DNA from: Roseibium aquae
GTDB lineage: Bacteria; Pseudomonadota; Alphaproteobacteria; Rhizobiales; Stappiaceae
Length of the DNA: 64,000 nucleotides
Direction of reading: 5' to 3'
Assembly: GCF_008711285.1 (NCBI RefSeq)
Contig: NZ_VXDC01000006.1
Location: 186,001 to 250,000 of the forward strand
How positions within the stretch are numbered: position 1 is the first letter of the stretch; each line of letters begins with the position of its first letter. The position numbers were made by a program, and so were the translations under genes. Positions 55,540-64,000 of this stretch are shown piece by piece. Below the pieces are notes generated by a model that was not told the origin of the DNA, searched no databases, and saw only the letters and a program-made list of their open reading frames with translations.

Positions 55540-56415
55540 ATGTTGAAGGGACGGCTTGGGCTGGACAGCGCGAAGGTGCCCCATGCCGACCGGGCTGGAT
55601 GCCTTTACCTAGCGCGTGGCGCGCTGACGGCCCGGGACGGGACACTTGCCTTTTTGCAAGGCGCGCGGACCGAGGTCGATGCGCTTGACCCTGGCGATTA
55701 TGCCATTCCCCTGCAAGGCGTGTCGATCATACTACTCGGACCTGGGTCGACCGTCAGCCATGACGCCTTGCGTCTTATTGCCCACGCACGCACTGCGCTG
55801 GCCGCTGTTGGCGAAGATGGGGTGCGCATGTATACCGCGCCGCCGATGATGCCGGATCGCTCTGGTTTGGCACGGCTTCAGGCAAAAATTTGGGCTGATG
55901 ACGACCTGCGCCTGATGATCGCCCGCCGCATGTATGCCCTGCGCCTTGGCGAGGTGCTGCCGCACCGAGACTTGAACGTGTTACGCGGGATTGAGGGCGC
56001 CCGGATGAAGGAGTCCTATGCACTATGGGCGAGACGTATCGGCATCGACTGGCGCGGACGCCGATATGATCGTGATAATCCCAATGCAGCGGACCTGCCA
56101 AACCAAGCGCTGAACCATGCCGCCAGTGCGTTAGAGGCGGCCGCGGCGATCGCTGTGACCGCGACCGCCACGATCCCTCAACTGGGCTTTATCCATGAGG
56201 ATGCCGGACAGTCCTTTGTGCTCGACATTGCCGACCTTTACCGGGACACTATTGTGATCCCCTGCGCGTTCAAGGCAGCGCGCCGTGTCTCCGAGAACTA
56301 TAATGAAAACATTGAGCGCACGACCCGGCGACTCACCGGAAAGGAACTTTCCGACAAAAAGATCATCCCCGAAATGATTGAACGGATAAAGGCACTGATC
56401 GAGGGACGGGACTGA
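55540..56415 (+). CDS. cas1: CRISPR integrase Cas1e
   Basis: 291 residues from ATG 55540 (MLKGRLGLDSAKVPHADRAG). The metal-binding residues fall at Glu152 (RGIEGARMK), His219 (GFIHED) and Asp232 (IADLYRD), a uniform +11 shift from E. coli E141/H208/D221. Forms the spacer-acquisition complex with Cas2. Joined to cas2 by an overlap of one base. Confidence 0.96.
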   Translation: MLKGRLGLDSAKVPHADRAGCLYLARGALTARDGTLAFLQGARTEVDALDPGDYAIPLQGVSIILLGPGSTVSHDALRLIAHARTALAAVGEDGVRMYTAPPMMPDRSGLARLQAKIWADDDLRLMIARRMYALRLGEVLPHRDLNVLRGIEGARMKESYALWARRIGIDWRGRRYDRDNPNAADLPNQALNHAASALEAAAAIAVTATATIPQLGFIHEDAGQSFVLDIADLYRDTIVIPCAFKAARRVSENYNENIERTTRRLTGKELSDKKIIPEMIERIKALIEGRD

Positions 56416-56708
56416 TGCCCCTGACCATCATCGTAACTCGAGACGTAGAGGCCCGCTATCGCGGTTTTCTCACCTCTGTCATGTTGGAGATATCGGCCGG
56501 TGTCTATGTCGCACCGGACATGTCCACGGGCGTGCGGGATCGTGTTTGGAATGTTTTGACCAGTTGGTGGGACGCGCTGCGCCGCGGTTCACTTGTGATG
56601 GTCTGGCGCGACAAAACAGTGACCGGCCATCTGCAGATCAAAACGCTAGGTGAACCGCCAAAGCAAATCGTTGATGCCGATGGCATCTTGCTCGTTAAAC
56701 GCGAGTGA
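56415..56708 (+). CDS. cas2: CRISPR acquisition protein Cas2e
   Basis: 97 residues: MPLTIIVTRDVEARYRGFLT, MLEISAGVYVAPDMSTGVRD, VWNVLTSWWDAL and TLGEPPKQIVDADGILLV fit the Cas2e (CRISPR-Cas2 type I-E) subfamily. It dimerises and bridges two Cas1 dimers. The array begins 64 bases after it. Confidence 0.95.
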   Translation: MPLTIIVTRDVEARYRGFLTSVMLEISAGVYVAPDMSTGVRDRVWNVLTSWWDALRRGSLVMVWRDKTVTGHLQIKTLGEPPKQIVDADGILLVKRE

Positions 56709-56772
56709 GGCCCTAGCCATTCACCCGCACGCTCTTTGACAATCAAATATAAACAAGCAATTAATTGCGAGA
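56709..56772 (+). promoter_or_regulatory. CRISPR leader
   Basis: The 64 bases between cas2 and the first repeat become AT-rich from 56740. They contain a boxA-like element (56730-56741) and a 12-base palindrome GCAATTAATTGC (56757-56768) ending five bases before repeat 1. A stretch CAAGCAATTAATT (56754-56766) is one mismatch from an IHF site on the reverse strand. Confidence 0.75.
56730..56741 (+). promoter_or_regulatory. boxA-like antitermination element in the CRISPR leader
   Basis: CGCTCTTTGACA matches the boxA seen in alphaproteobacterial rRNA leaders (TTCTTTGACA type; E. coli GCTCTTTAACA). BoxA recruits the Nus complex and protects untranslated RNA from Rho; it has been described upstream of other CRISPR arrays. 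Confidence 0.55.
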
Positions 56773-58871
56773 GGTTCCCCCGCACCCGCGGGGATAGACC
56801 CGAATACCACGGCGCAATCCATTCCCCCGCCCAGGTTCCCCCGCACCCGCGGGGATAGACCCCTCCATGCACAAAGAAAAGCGCATGACGGTACGGTTCC
56901 CCCGCACCCGCGGGGATAGACCCTTCTGTTGACGGATGACAGTTTCCGCACGCGTGGTTCCCCCGCACCCGCGGGGATAGACCCAAAAACGCGCACCGGT
57001 CACGCAAACAGCGCTCGGTTCCCCCGCACCCGCGGGGATAGACCCAGCCGGGACGCCTCCTCACACTGCGCGCGGGTGGTTCCCCCGCACCCGCGGGGAT
57101 AGACCCGTGTAAGTGATGGTGACGGGCTCTTGAAACTTGGTTCCCCCGCACCCGCGGGGATAGACCCACCGCTTGAGGGCCGCGGCCAAGCGCGGGATCG
57201 GTTCCCCCGCACCCGCGGGGATAGACCCACGTCCGCAGGCCCGACCCGCGTGTCCAATATGGTTCCCCCGCACCCGCGGGGATAGACCCGACGATAGCGT
57301 CTGGCGTCTGGACGTTCTCTAGGTTCCCCCGCACCCGCGGGGATAGACCCAGCATCAAATGCGGGCGATGGACACACCGGAGGGTTCCCCCGCACCCGCG
57401 GGGATAGACCCCCGCCGCAGTCTCCCGCGACGGGTCGTTTGGTGGTTCCCCCGCACCCGCGGGGATAGACCTTCACCAACTTGGACGTCGCGTTGGGAGT
57501 GGATGGTTCCCCCGCACCCGCGGGGATAGACCCCCCGCCAAGAAGAAGCGGCAGCCCGTGCTAGGGGTTCCCCCGCACCCGCGGGGATAGACCCATCCCC
57601 CCGAACATAAGGGCCGAGCCAAGGATGGTTCCCCCGCACCCGCGGGGATAGACCCGTGGTCACGCAAGACGGCGAGCCGGTCATTCTGGTTCCCCCGCAC
57701 CCGCGGGGATAGACCCGCTATGCAAGCCGCTTTACGTGCAAATGGGATGGTTCCCCCGCACCCGCGGGGATAGACCCGGCTATCGTGTCCAGATCGTCGG
57801 CGTCATAGAGGTTCCCCCGCACCCGCGGGGATAGACCCGACAATCTCCGCGCGGTTCATCGGTTATGCCAGGTTCCCCCGCACCCGCGGGGATAGACCCG
57901 ACTGACACGGAGTGCCTCCGACGAGAACATCGGTTCCCCCGCACCCGCGGGGATAGACCCGGACTTGGCAAATTCCTTGCGCAATTCTTTGAGGGTTCCC
58001 CCGCACCCGCGGGGATAGACCCGGGATGCTTCGTATCACGGTCGCGGAAGCCAAGGTTCCCCCGCACCCGCGGGGATAGACCCGGGCCGGAAGACCGAGA
58101 GAAGGTCGCCAAATGGGTTCCCCCGCACCCGCGGGGATAGACCCCTCACCCCATCCAACAACAGCCACCTTCAGAAGGTTCCCCCGCACCCGCGGGGATA
58201 GACCCGCACTGGATGCCCCTGCAAGAACCACCGGAGGGGTTCCCCCGCACCCGCGGGGATAGACCCGTAAGCGCCTGCGCCCGTCAGTCTTTCCCGGCGG
58301 TTCCCCCGCACCCGCGGGGATAGACCCCCCTGGGTGGCGGCGATCAGCTTCGAGGTTCAGGTTCCCCCGCACCCGCGGGGATAGACCCCGGGCCGGATAA
58401 TCAGGCTGTCCTGCAAGTCGGGTTCCCCCGCACCCGCGGGGATAGACCCCGGCCTCGCATTTGATCAGATCGCCGGGGTTAGGTTCCCCCGCACCCGCGG
58501 GGATAGACCCTGGATCGAAGACGCTTGGTACAACGACGAAGAGGTTCCCCCGCACCCGCGGGGATAGACCCGACGATGATCCCTACCTGATCGCCGTCAG
58601 CCCGGTTCCCCCGCACCCGCGGGGATAGACCCCGCTATCCGCGCATGAAGCAACGGACAGGATTGGTTCCCCCGCACCCGCGGGGATAGACCCCGGCATG
58701 ACGGCTTCAGCGTTTGGCTTGGCCGGGTTCCCCCGCACCCGCGGGGATAGACCCCGGGCCGGAGTGCGGTGGTAAGGCCCGGTTCCGGTTCCCCCGCGGA
58801 GATACCCCCCCTCGCACAGTGGTCGTCATGGATTGCTGTCGGGGTTCCACCGCACTCGCGGGGATATTCCC
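56773..58871 (+). CRISPR. Type I-E CRISPR array, 33 intact and 2 decayed repeats
   Basis: Intact 29-base repeats begin GGTTCCCCCGC and end ATAGACCC, with a hairpin CCCCGC/GCGGGG around ACCC. They start at 56773 and recur every 61 bases with 32-base spacers, except one 33-base spacer (57961-57993). The 12th repeat (57444) ends in T in place of C. The intact set ends at 58754; a repeat at 58787 has lost part of its stem, and a last one at 58843-58871 has several substitutions. Orientation follows cas transcription, with the leader at the cas2 side. The decayed end is the old end. Confidence 0.99.
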
Positions 58872-59167
58872 CCGCCGAATCCACGCAGGGGTGGGTCTAA
58901 ACATGGGTCAGTTCTAAGTGAAAAAATTAGGCCTTACCAAGTCAGTTCTCGGTCAAAAGTAACAGACATGACAAATGTCGGTACTGCTGTGAGTGCTATT
59001 TCCAGGGTTCTGATTTTCATCGCTGTGATCCTTTTTCATGGTTTCAAACCACAATGCGATATGACGCCAGAAGCGCGGCGCCAAAAAGAAATTCTTTTTA
59101 GCTATTCTTGATGGCATTTTGCATTTTTTATTAGTAAAATATTGATAGTTCAGAAATTGAGGAACCA
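58872..59167. other. Trailer after the CRISPR array
   Basis: About 296 bases, AT-rich after 58915. A possible 47-residue membrane peptide gene lies at 58968-59111; otherwise nothing is recognised. Confidence 0.4.
58968..59111 (+). CDS. Possible 47-residue membrane peptide
   Basis: The frame MTNVGTAVSAISRVLIFIAV continues ILFHGFKPQCDMTPEARRQK and ends ILFSYS. One hydrophobic helix and a basic tail are present. The ribosome site is poor, so this could be chance. Confidence 0.25.
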   Translation: MTNVGTAVSAISRVLIFIAVILFHGFKPQCDMTPEARRQKEILFSYS

Positions 59168-59527
59168 ATGTCAAATAATAAGTATACCGTCACGCTTGAA
59201 GACAGCACTGCAGACATCATCAACAGCATGTCAGAAAAATCTGGCATCCCAGCCGCAAAAATCATCCGCAACCTTCTAATGTTGAATTCGTCTGACTTGT
59301 ATTTCTTCTCAGTTTGGTTTGGCAGGCTCAAAAGAGGAACAGATCAGTATATTTGCGGCCGTCATACTCTAATGCATCCAGGTCCAGGGTCACTGATGAG
59401 GGATGCCCGGCAGTATGAGGCCAACAATGGGAACAAGATCCTTATCGGAATGGAAGCTCTTGCAGTCGATCCAAATTGCGAAGGCGTCCTTGTCGTCAAA
59501 GCGGACAACACGGCTAGCAACACATGA
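59168..59527 (+). CDS. Hypothetical protein with ribbon-helix-helix-like start
   Basis: 119 residues. The first ~40 (KYTVTLEDSTADIINSMSEK, SGIPAAKIIRNLLML) look like a MetJ/Arc-type RHH strand and two helices; the remainder (YICGRHTLMHPGPGSLMRDA, VLVVKADNTAS) is unfamiliar. GAGGAACC precedes the ATG at a good spacing. No partner gene suggests a toxin-antitoxin role. Confidence 0.6.
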   Translation: MSNNKYTVTLEDSTADIINSMSEKSGIPAAKIIRNLLMLNSSDLYFFSVWFGRLKRGTDQYICGRHTLMHPGPGSLMRDARQYEANNGNKILIGMEALAVDPNCEGVLVVKADNTASNT

Positions 59528-59992
59528 TCGCCATGATTGCTGATTGGTTGGCCATTCTTGGCCAGCCACTCCTGGAGCTTACACACCACCTTCGCATCCA
59601 CCGCGCTCTAATCCGAACTAGGGTGGGATTGCGCCGCAAGGCAAAGCTGCCAACTACCCGCAACGATCTGCCAGAAACCAATGACAATGCAATCTCATCG
59701 GAATCAGATCGCGGTGTCGCGTAAGAAGTGTCTTGTTCCTGTCCAATCTTTAGCCCGCGATTTTGCGTCGCCGTGTGAACACCGGTCCACACGGCGATCT
59801 ACCCCAGTTGTCTGCAAGGTCTGGGCGGCTTAGCAGGCAATATGCGTGCGCGTTTCATGTCGCGTTTTTTGCCAAAATCTAACACGAGCAATTTCTCGCT
59901 ATATAGACTTGTGACACCGCTTCCAATGTTGGAGCCAACATCCACACTGGGCAGTCCGCGTGCTCAACCGGAACCTTTCAACGAGACCCTTC
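59528..59992. other. Low-information stretch
   Basis: 465 bases with short frames on both strands but no family resemblance. The AT-rich part at 59870-59910 probably contains the promoter of the next gene. Confidence 0.4.
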
Positions 59993-61063
59993 ATGGACGA
60001 CTTTGATCCCGATCACCGCAAATCGAACACGCCCCTTTCTGATGCGAGAGGTAAGCCTGGCTTGCCCCCTGGGGTGAAGGAGATCGATTACAGCTTTATT
60101 GACCGCGCTTGCGAAGCCATTGGCCTCCACAAAGTCGATAAGGAACCCGCGAACACCGAAAGCGTACCGGATGTGGATGCGGACCCGAACGTAGAAGGCA
60201 ATCAACAAGCCCTCCCATCACCTAAAGACGGCTTTTTAGCCTCTTGCAAAAAGAGCGAACCTTGGGCCCCATTCGATGATGTCGAAAAGACCAAGGCGCG
60301 CATGGAGCGATATTCGTCGTCCGACCTTCTGGACAGTCTTTCCGACTTCAAGGACCTGATCGACAGTTCATCCGATGCCGAAGCTTTCACTAAGACAACT
60401 CGCAAAAGCTTCATCGCGGCCAATATCGTTTTGAACGAGCGTGTTCGCGCTGCGAACGACCCTGCCCCCGCTCCTGCCTTTCGGCCACAGCCAAAACGCA
60501 ACAAAGCGCCGAAGGGTCACGCTGCAGATCTGTCGAATATCGTCCGCGTGATCGACATGCACTTCTGTTGGATGATAGGACATCGTCCGGCAGGCCGGCA
60601 CGTTGTCGCGATTTTTGGTCAGTGTTTTGACTTCGACGAGGCATACCGCTTTGTTACAGCGCGGGGCAGAAATGAAAAGAAGCTCGGTCATCTCGGCCTT
60701 GTCGACACGCTGGGTGCCGGTTATTGCAGGTTGGGCAATGCGTCCTTCAAGACCGAGGGGGATCGATCGATATGGCGCTACGTCATTCGCAAACGCGAGC
60801 AATACCGGTCGGATCTAATCAACACGCAACTGAAGGCCAGCGTAAACCGCGAGGAATGGGCCAACCTTTTGGCTTCAGGTTATCTGCTAACACGCCACGA
60901 CATTGCAATTACCGGGCAGAAGCTGATGACGATCATGCATCTTCTCGGTCAAACAAATGGTGATCGTCCAACGCGTTACATGCAAAAGTATGGAGCCGCA
61001 TGCCGGGCGCTTGGAATCTCGAAACCGGATCATCAGAGCAGGAGCGCAGCAGCGACCGGGTAA
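59993..61063 (+). CDS. Hypothetical island protein of 356 residues
   Basis: Starts MDDFDPDHRKSNTPLSDARG. The first ~180 residues are hydrophilic and low in order (Ser/Asp/Lys-rich), and the last ~170 appear folded (VRVIDMHFCWMIGHRPAGRH, GQCFDFDEAYRFV, LGAGYCRLGNASFKTEGDRS). No signal peptide, no membrane segment, no motif I recognise. A start 33 bases upstream is possible. Typical of island cargo genes. Confidence 0.6.
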   Translation: MDDFDPDHRKSNTPLSDARGKPGLPPGVKEIDYSFIDRACEAIGLHKVDKEPANTESVPDVDADPNVEGNQQALPSPKDGFLASCKKSEPWAPFDDVEKTKARMERYSSSDLLDSLSDFKDLIDSSSDAEAFTKTTRKSFIAANIVLNERVRAANDPAPAPAFRPQPKRNKAPKGHAADLSNIVRVIDMHFCWMIGHRPAGRHVVAIFGQCFDFDEAYRFVTARGRNEKKLGHLGLVDTLGAGYCRLGNASFKTEGDRSIWRYVIRKREQYRSDLINTQLKASVNREEWANLLASGYLLTRHDIAITGQKLMTIMHLLGQTNGDRPTRYMQKYGAACRALGISKPDHQSRSAAATG

Positions 61064-62605
61064 GAACAGAGCAAACACAGCGCACCATCATAGCAAATTC
61101 GCTGGAACCGCGCAGAAACTCTGAGTTTTTTGACGATGCAAGGTCTCCTAAGAAGCAAGGTGTTAGTGACTACGTCAACATGTAAGAAACTGGAAAAGCC
61201 CTTCGGGCTGGGAGCTGCGCTCCGGCCGTCGCCTGCGGCTCCGGACCTGCGCTTGCTCCCGGAATTACTATCGTTCCGGGACAGAAAAAAGAAGCCACAG
61301 GAGAAGCAGGATAATTGAGACCCACCGGCTCACGCCTTCGGCGCTCGCGGTGGTCTCGTAGTGAACGTCAACCCATCCGGGATCAACAAAAGCACCTTTC
61401 GTTTGGCAAGATACATAGAGAAGCCGCGGTCGCGCCTGCGGCGCTTCCTTGCTTCTCAATCCCGGTCAAGCTGAGCGCTGTCTTCAGGAAGCTTGAAAAC
61501 ACCCACGGGGAGATGGTCTCCGACTCGTACGGGCTGTGCCAGCCCCTTTGAGCGTTCTTTGACAATGTTGGTCTTGCCGTCCCCGTTCCGGGGCTTGGGT
61601 TTGGCATCACGCGCCTGGGGGTCAGTGGTTTGCACCCCGCACGCCATCCAGCCGGCACGGCATATATTCCGCCCACCACACTGTGAACGACTCGCCAAAG
61701 CCATTCTCGAGTCCATCAGCGCGCGGCAGACATGCAAAGCTACCGACACTGCACCCAAACACAAACGCGCGCCTGTGACCCTCCCTGTTGATTCTTGGCG
61801 TACGTCGAATGATCAGGCGATCCTTGGTGTGTACGGCGCGCGATTAACATCAGGCGAACCAAGGCTCCGATCGCATAAGTGGAAAATAGGCCCCTTCCCT
61901 TCGGCTGCAGCTGAGGACCCGGCCAACTGCCCCACCGGGACAATCAAAAATCGGCACGATCTATTTTGAGTGAGTATCTTGCCGGATCGAGTTGGGGTCT
62001 GTTCGCATACAGAACCCGCTGATTTCTGCTGATCCTCACCAGGAGATCGGCGGCAGTATCTGAAACGCGGCGCTCAAAACCGGAAAACGAGTTGACTTAA
62101 CTGGCACATATTTGAACTTTTGGGACTAGGGCAGATCACGAAAGACGCACCTAGTACGCTTAATACGCCCAAAAAAGTTCACTGAGCAGGCGTCACACTC
62201 GACGTTATTGAACATTTGGCAACTTGAAGTTCCGGGGATCCGACCAACAATATTGATCGACGCCCGAGGCATCCCCATCGCCCTCTTGCCCGTTCACTAG
62301 GACTTCCATCCTGCGGGCGGATGGGGCTGCTACCAAGGAGGGTGCCGATTACTTCAGCCATTCTCAATGATGTCGAACTGGGGCGGAATGTAGCCAATCG
62401 CTGCGGGTTTAAGGAACGGCACGTATAGGGCCGGGAATGAACCACCGGGTCTCGGATAGTAGACCAAGAACCGGACTAATTTTGACTTCCGTCCTAGTCC
62501 TATTGCCGTCCGGCGGAGGGGATGAGTCTGGGGTCTAACGTTCTCCAAGTCTGTCGGACTTGTTGCAGTTCGAGCTTGATCCAGATTTCTATTTACAACA
62601 ATAGC
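61064..62605. other. 1.5-kb non-coding mosaic with boxA-like element
   Basis: No intact gene is persuasive. The first part (61190-61460) holds recurrent GC-rich segments (GCCTGCGGCTCCGG, GCCTTCGGCGCTCG, GCCTGCGGCGCTTCC) and a hairpin CCCGGAA/TTCCGGG near 61257-61278. A boxA-like GTTCTTTGACA lies at 61554-61564. Beyond 61970 nothing is recognised. Such GC-rich mosaics are familiar from alphaproteobacterial plasmids and conjugative islands. Confidence 0.5.
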
Positions 62606-62913
62606 TTAAAAGAAATCTTCCTTGAAGCGGTCCATCTGATGCATCCGCTCGTGGAGGATGGTGGAAATTCCGATGTCGCCGTTCGGCAATCGTCGCCAGT
62701 ACACGAAATGGCTCTCGTAGCGGAAGAAGTATCCCTCGACCCCGAACTCGGCCGGCACAGACCCCGACATAACGCCGCGTTTCTCGATCTGATCGAAGGC
62801 GACGAACAAACCGGTGATGTAGATCTCGGTTTGCGCCTCGCCCAGCGGTCGCGGGTGTATCGGTAGATCTCGTCGAGGCGCAGTGAGGTCGCCTCCTGGA
62901 ACTGGACCGCCAT
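62606..62913 (-). pseudogene. ParE-family toxin with a one-base deletion
   Basis: The N-terminal part MAVQFQEATSLRLDEIYRYT, RDRW and the C-terminal part EAQTEIYITGLFVAFDQIEK to ILHERMHQMDRFKEDFF lie in adjacent frames. The break is at a short G run near 62841-62843, where TGGGCGAG appears to lack one G. Restored, the product would be about 102 residues of the RelE/ParE fold. It starts 5 bases after parD. Confidence 0.8.
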
Positions 62914-62917
62914 GGGC

Positions 62918-63175
62918 TCAGGCCCGGTTCCGCGCGATCACCTCGACTGCGGTTAGCTGTTGATACGACTCCTCCAAGACTGCGAAGGCATGAGTCAACT
63001 CGGCCTTAAGACGGTTGAAAGCCTCCTGCTCCGCCCTCTCCTTGTCACGCCGGATCAAGTCCTGGATATACTCGCCGACGTTCTCATAGGCGGCGCCGTC
63101 CTCGCCGACATTCGTCGCAACGAACTCGCTGAGGGCGCCGCTCACGCGAACGGTCATGATGGTGGTGCGGGACAT
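62918..63175 (-). CDS. ParD-family antitoxin
   Basis: 85 residues: MSRTTIMTVRVSGALSEFVA, ENVGEYIQDLIRRDKERAEQ is the ParD/CopG-type ribbon-helix-helix, followed by a helical toxin-binding tail. It is upstream of the broken parE. With the toxin frameshifted, it may serve only as a repressor or as an anti-addiction module. Confidence 0.85.
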   Translation of the reverse strand: MSRTTIMTVRVSGALSEFVATNVGEDGAAYENVGEYIQDLIRRDKERAEQEAFNRLKAELTHAFAVLEESYQQLTAVEVIARNRA

Positions 63176-63393
63176 GCATCTTTCCTTCGAGCGGATTTGA
63201 TCAAGATAACCAACACTTCACACGAAACAACAACTGCGTGCGTACGGTCGGCCTGTGGATGTCACTAACGAAACCGTTTAGTTTAAACTTCTGAGTCGTG
63301 ACAGCGCGGGCCTACTGTCAGCGTGGGTCAATCGATCCGCCATCTGATCGGCAGCAGTGGTCTGGATCCCGGCTGAGGGAGGGGCCTGGTATC

Positions 63394-64000
63394 ATGGAAC
63401 ATTCAATTACCCGACGCATGCTTTTAGGATCGGGAATTGCGGCCTTTCTAGCCAGCAGCGCGCGCGCGCAACCGGCCTTTCGCCTCGGGCTGACGCCGGT
63501 GTTTCTCGACAACGACGCCGCTGTAATTGACGGCCTAAGCCGCGCCTTGTCGCACGGGATGGGACGCGAGATCGAATTGGTTCAGCGCCGCACTTATCAG
63601 GAAATCACCGGCCTCCTATTGGAGCGGAGTGTCGATGCGGCATGGCTTTGCGGCTATCCCTATCTCCAGCACGACGATTTGTTAGGTCTTGTCGCCGTCC
63701 CCGTCTGGCGAGGTGAACCGCGCTACCGGTCCTACCTCATTGTCGGAACCGAGGACGGGGCGAAAAACTTGACTGACCTGCGGGGTGGCACGCACGCATT
63801 CTCTGACCCGGATTCGAACTCAGGCTATCTTGTGACTGCGACCAATCTGCTCCGGAAGGGAGAACAGGTCGAGAGTTTCTTCAGCCGATCCATTTTCACC
63901 TTTGGCCACCGCAACGTCGTGCGCGCGGTGGCGGATGGCCTAGTGCAATCCGGCAGCGTCGATGGCTATGTCTGGGAAGCGCTCGCGGTGATCGAGCCGG
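63394..64000 (+). CDS. PhnD-like periplasmic binding protein, 3'-truncated by window edge
   Basis: About 202 residues visible, open to the end of the window. It starts MEHSITRRMLLGSGIAAFLA, a Tat-like twin-arginine signal ending near ARA-QPAFRLG. The mature part LGLTPVFLDNDAAVIDGLSR, AAWLCGYPYLQ and GGTHAFSDPDSNSGYLVTAT is the phosphate/phosphonate-binding PhnD pattern. Such proteins occur with ABC permeases or sensor kinases, whose genes would lie beyond the edge. Confidence 0.85.
   Translation, partial: MEHSITRRMLLGSGIAAFLASSARAQPAFRLGLTPVFLDNDAAVIDGLSRALSHGMGREIELVQRRTYQEITGLLLERSVDAAWLCGYPYLQHDDLLGLVAVPVWRGEPRYRSYLIVGTEDGAKNLTDLRGGTHAFSDPDSNSGYLVTATNLLRKGEQVESFFSRSIFTFGHRNVVRAVADGLVQSGSVDGYVWEALAVIEP

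Noticed and set aside
56504-58555. Repetitive open frames over the CRISPR array (repeating GAGEP and RVRGN)
   Set aside because: These are translations of the 29-base repeat; the regular 61-base spacing shows an array, not coding repeats.
61493-61969. 158-residue frame in the non-coding mosaic
   Set aside because: Composition is irregular, no motif is visible, and the region contains structured GC-rich repeats and a boxA-like element.
42542-64000. Second copy of the tRNA-Thr 3' end as right attachment site
   Set aside because: Not found by eye; the true right end may lie outside the window.

Overview
The window reads as chromosomal DNA of an alphaproteobacterium, most likely Rhizobiales (a Stappiaceae-like marine lineage is my guess, not proven). 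The basis is overall GC-richness, the core-gene order murA, DUF2948, hisD, UPF0262, low-molecular-weight phosphatase, infA, maf, yacG, tRNA-Phe, a chromosomal minCDE set, and an inverted GAGCATTTC-type intergenic repeat of a kind I associate with Rhizobiales.

1-9.1 kb: the 5' end of fabI, a large PAS-GGDEF-EAL protein, a secreted alpha/beta hydrolase, an orphan ParA/VirC1-like ATPase, prfC and a CHASE4-GGDEF cyclase. 9.1-11.1 kb: minCDE. 11.4-22.7 kb is a dense signalling block: a FIST protein coupled to a histidine kinase, a PhnD-like binding protein overlapping a HAMP-PAS histidine kinase, three response regulators (degenerate HD-GYP, HDOD, LuxR-type) and an EAL protein whose GGDEF site is destroyed. 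The two kinases share a distinctive extended H-box region, so they may feed the same regulators. 22.9-25.2 kb: a MESH1-like HD protein and an AGE-family epimerase.

25.4-34.6 kb is a respiratory and redox block. One seven-gene operon encodes cytochrome bd (cydA, cydB and a 51-residue cydX), a type II sulfide:quinone oxidoreductase, a DUF5368-like membrane protein, a TDT/SLAC1-type anion channel and a periplasmic DsrE protein. A divergent NsrR gene and a good NsrR-type operator just upstream of cydA suggest nitric-oxide control of a sulfide-tolerant respiratory route. OxyR/peroxiredoxin and Bfd follow. 34.7-42.0 kb is core housekeeping.

At 42,467 a tRNA-Thr(GGT) is followed directly by a tyrosine integrase, and everything from there to the window end looks like a genomic island. 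It carries IS relics, a BrnT/BrnA toxin-antitoxin pair with a 19-bp palindromic operator, an unrecognised eight-gene, start-stop-coupled operon on the minus strand, a complete type I-E CRISPR-Cas locus (cas3-cse1-cse2-cas7-cas5-cas6-cas1-cas2 plus 33 intact and 2 decayed repeats), hypothetical genes, a 1.5-kb non-coding mosaic, a ParD/ParE pair in which ParE is frameshifted, and a second PhnD-like protein running off the end.

The most unusual observation is in the unrecognised operon (45,789-48,308). Four consecutive small genes of unrelated sequence all end in the same C-terminal signature, [NQ]-P-x-W-G-[AVL]-F-stop; in the first of them it appears only after a one-base frameshift. The TGGGG codons of this motif also sit at Shine-Dalgarno distance from the next start codon. 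A second notable feature is a boxA-like antitermination element in the CRISPR leader.
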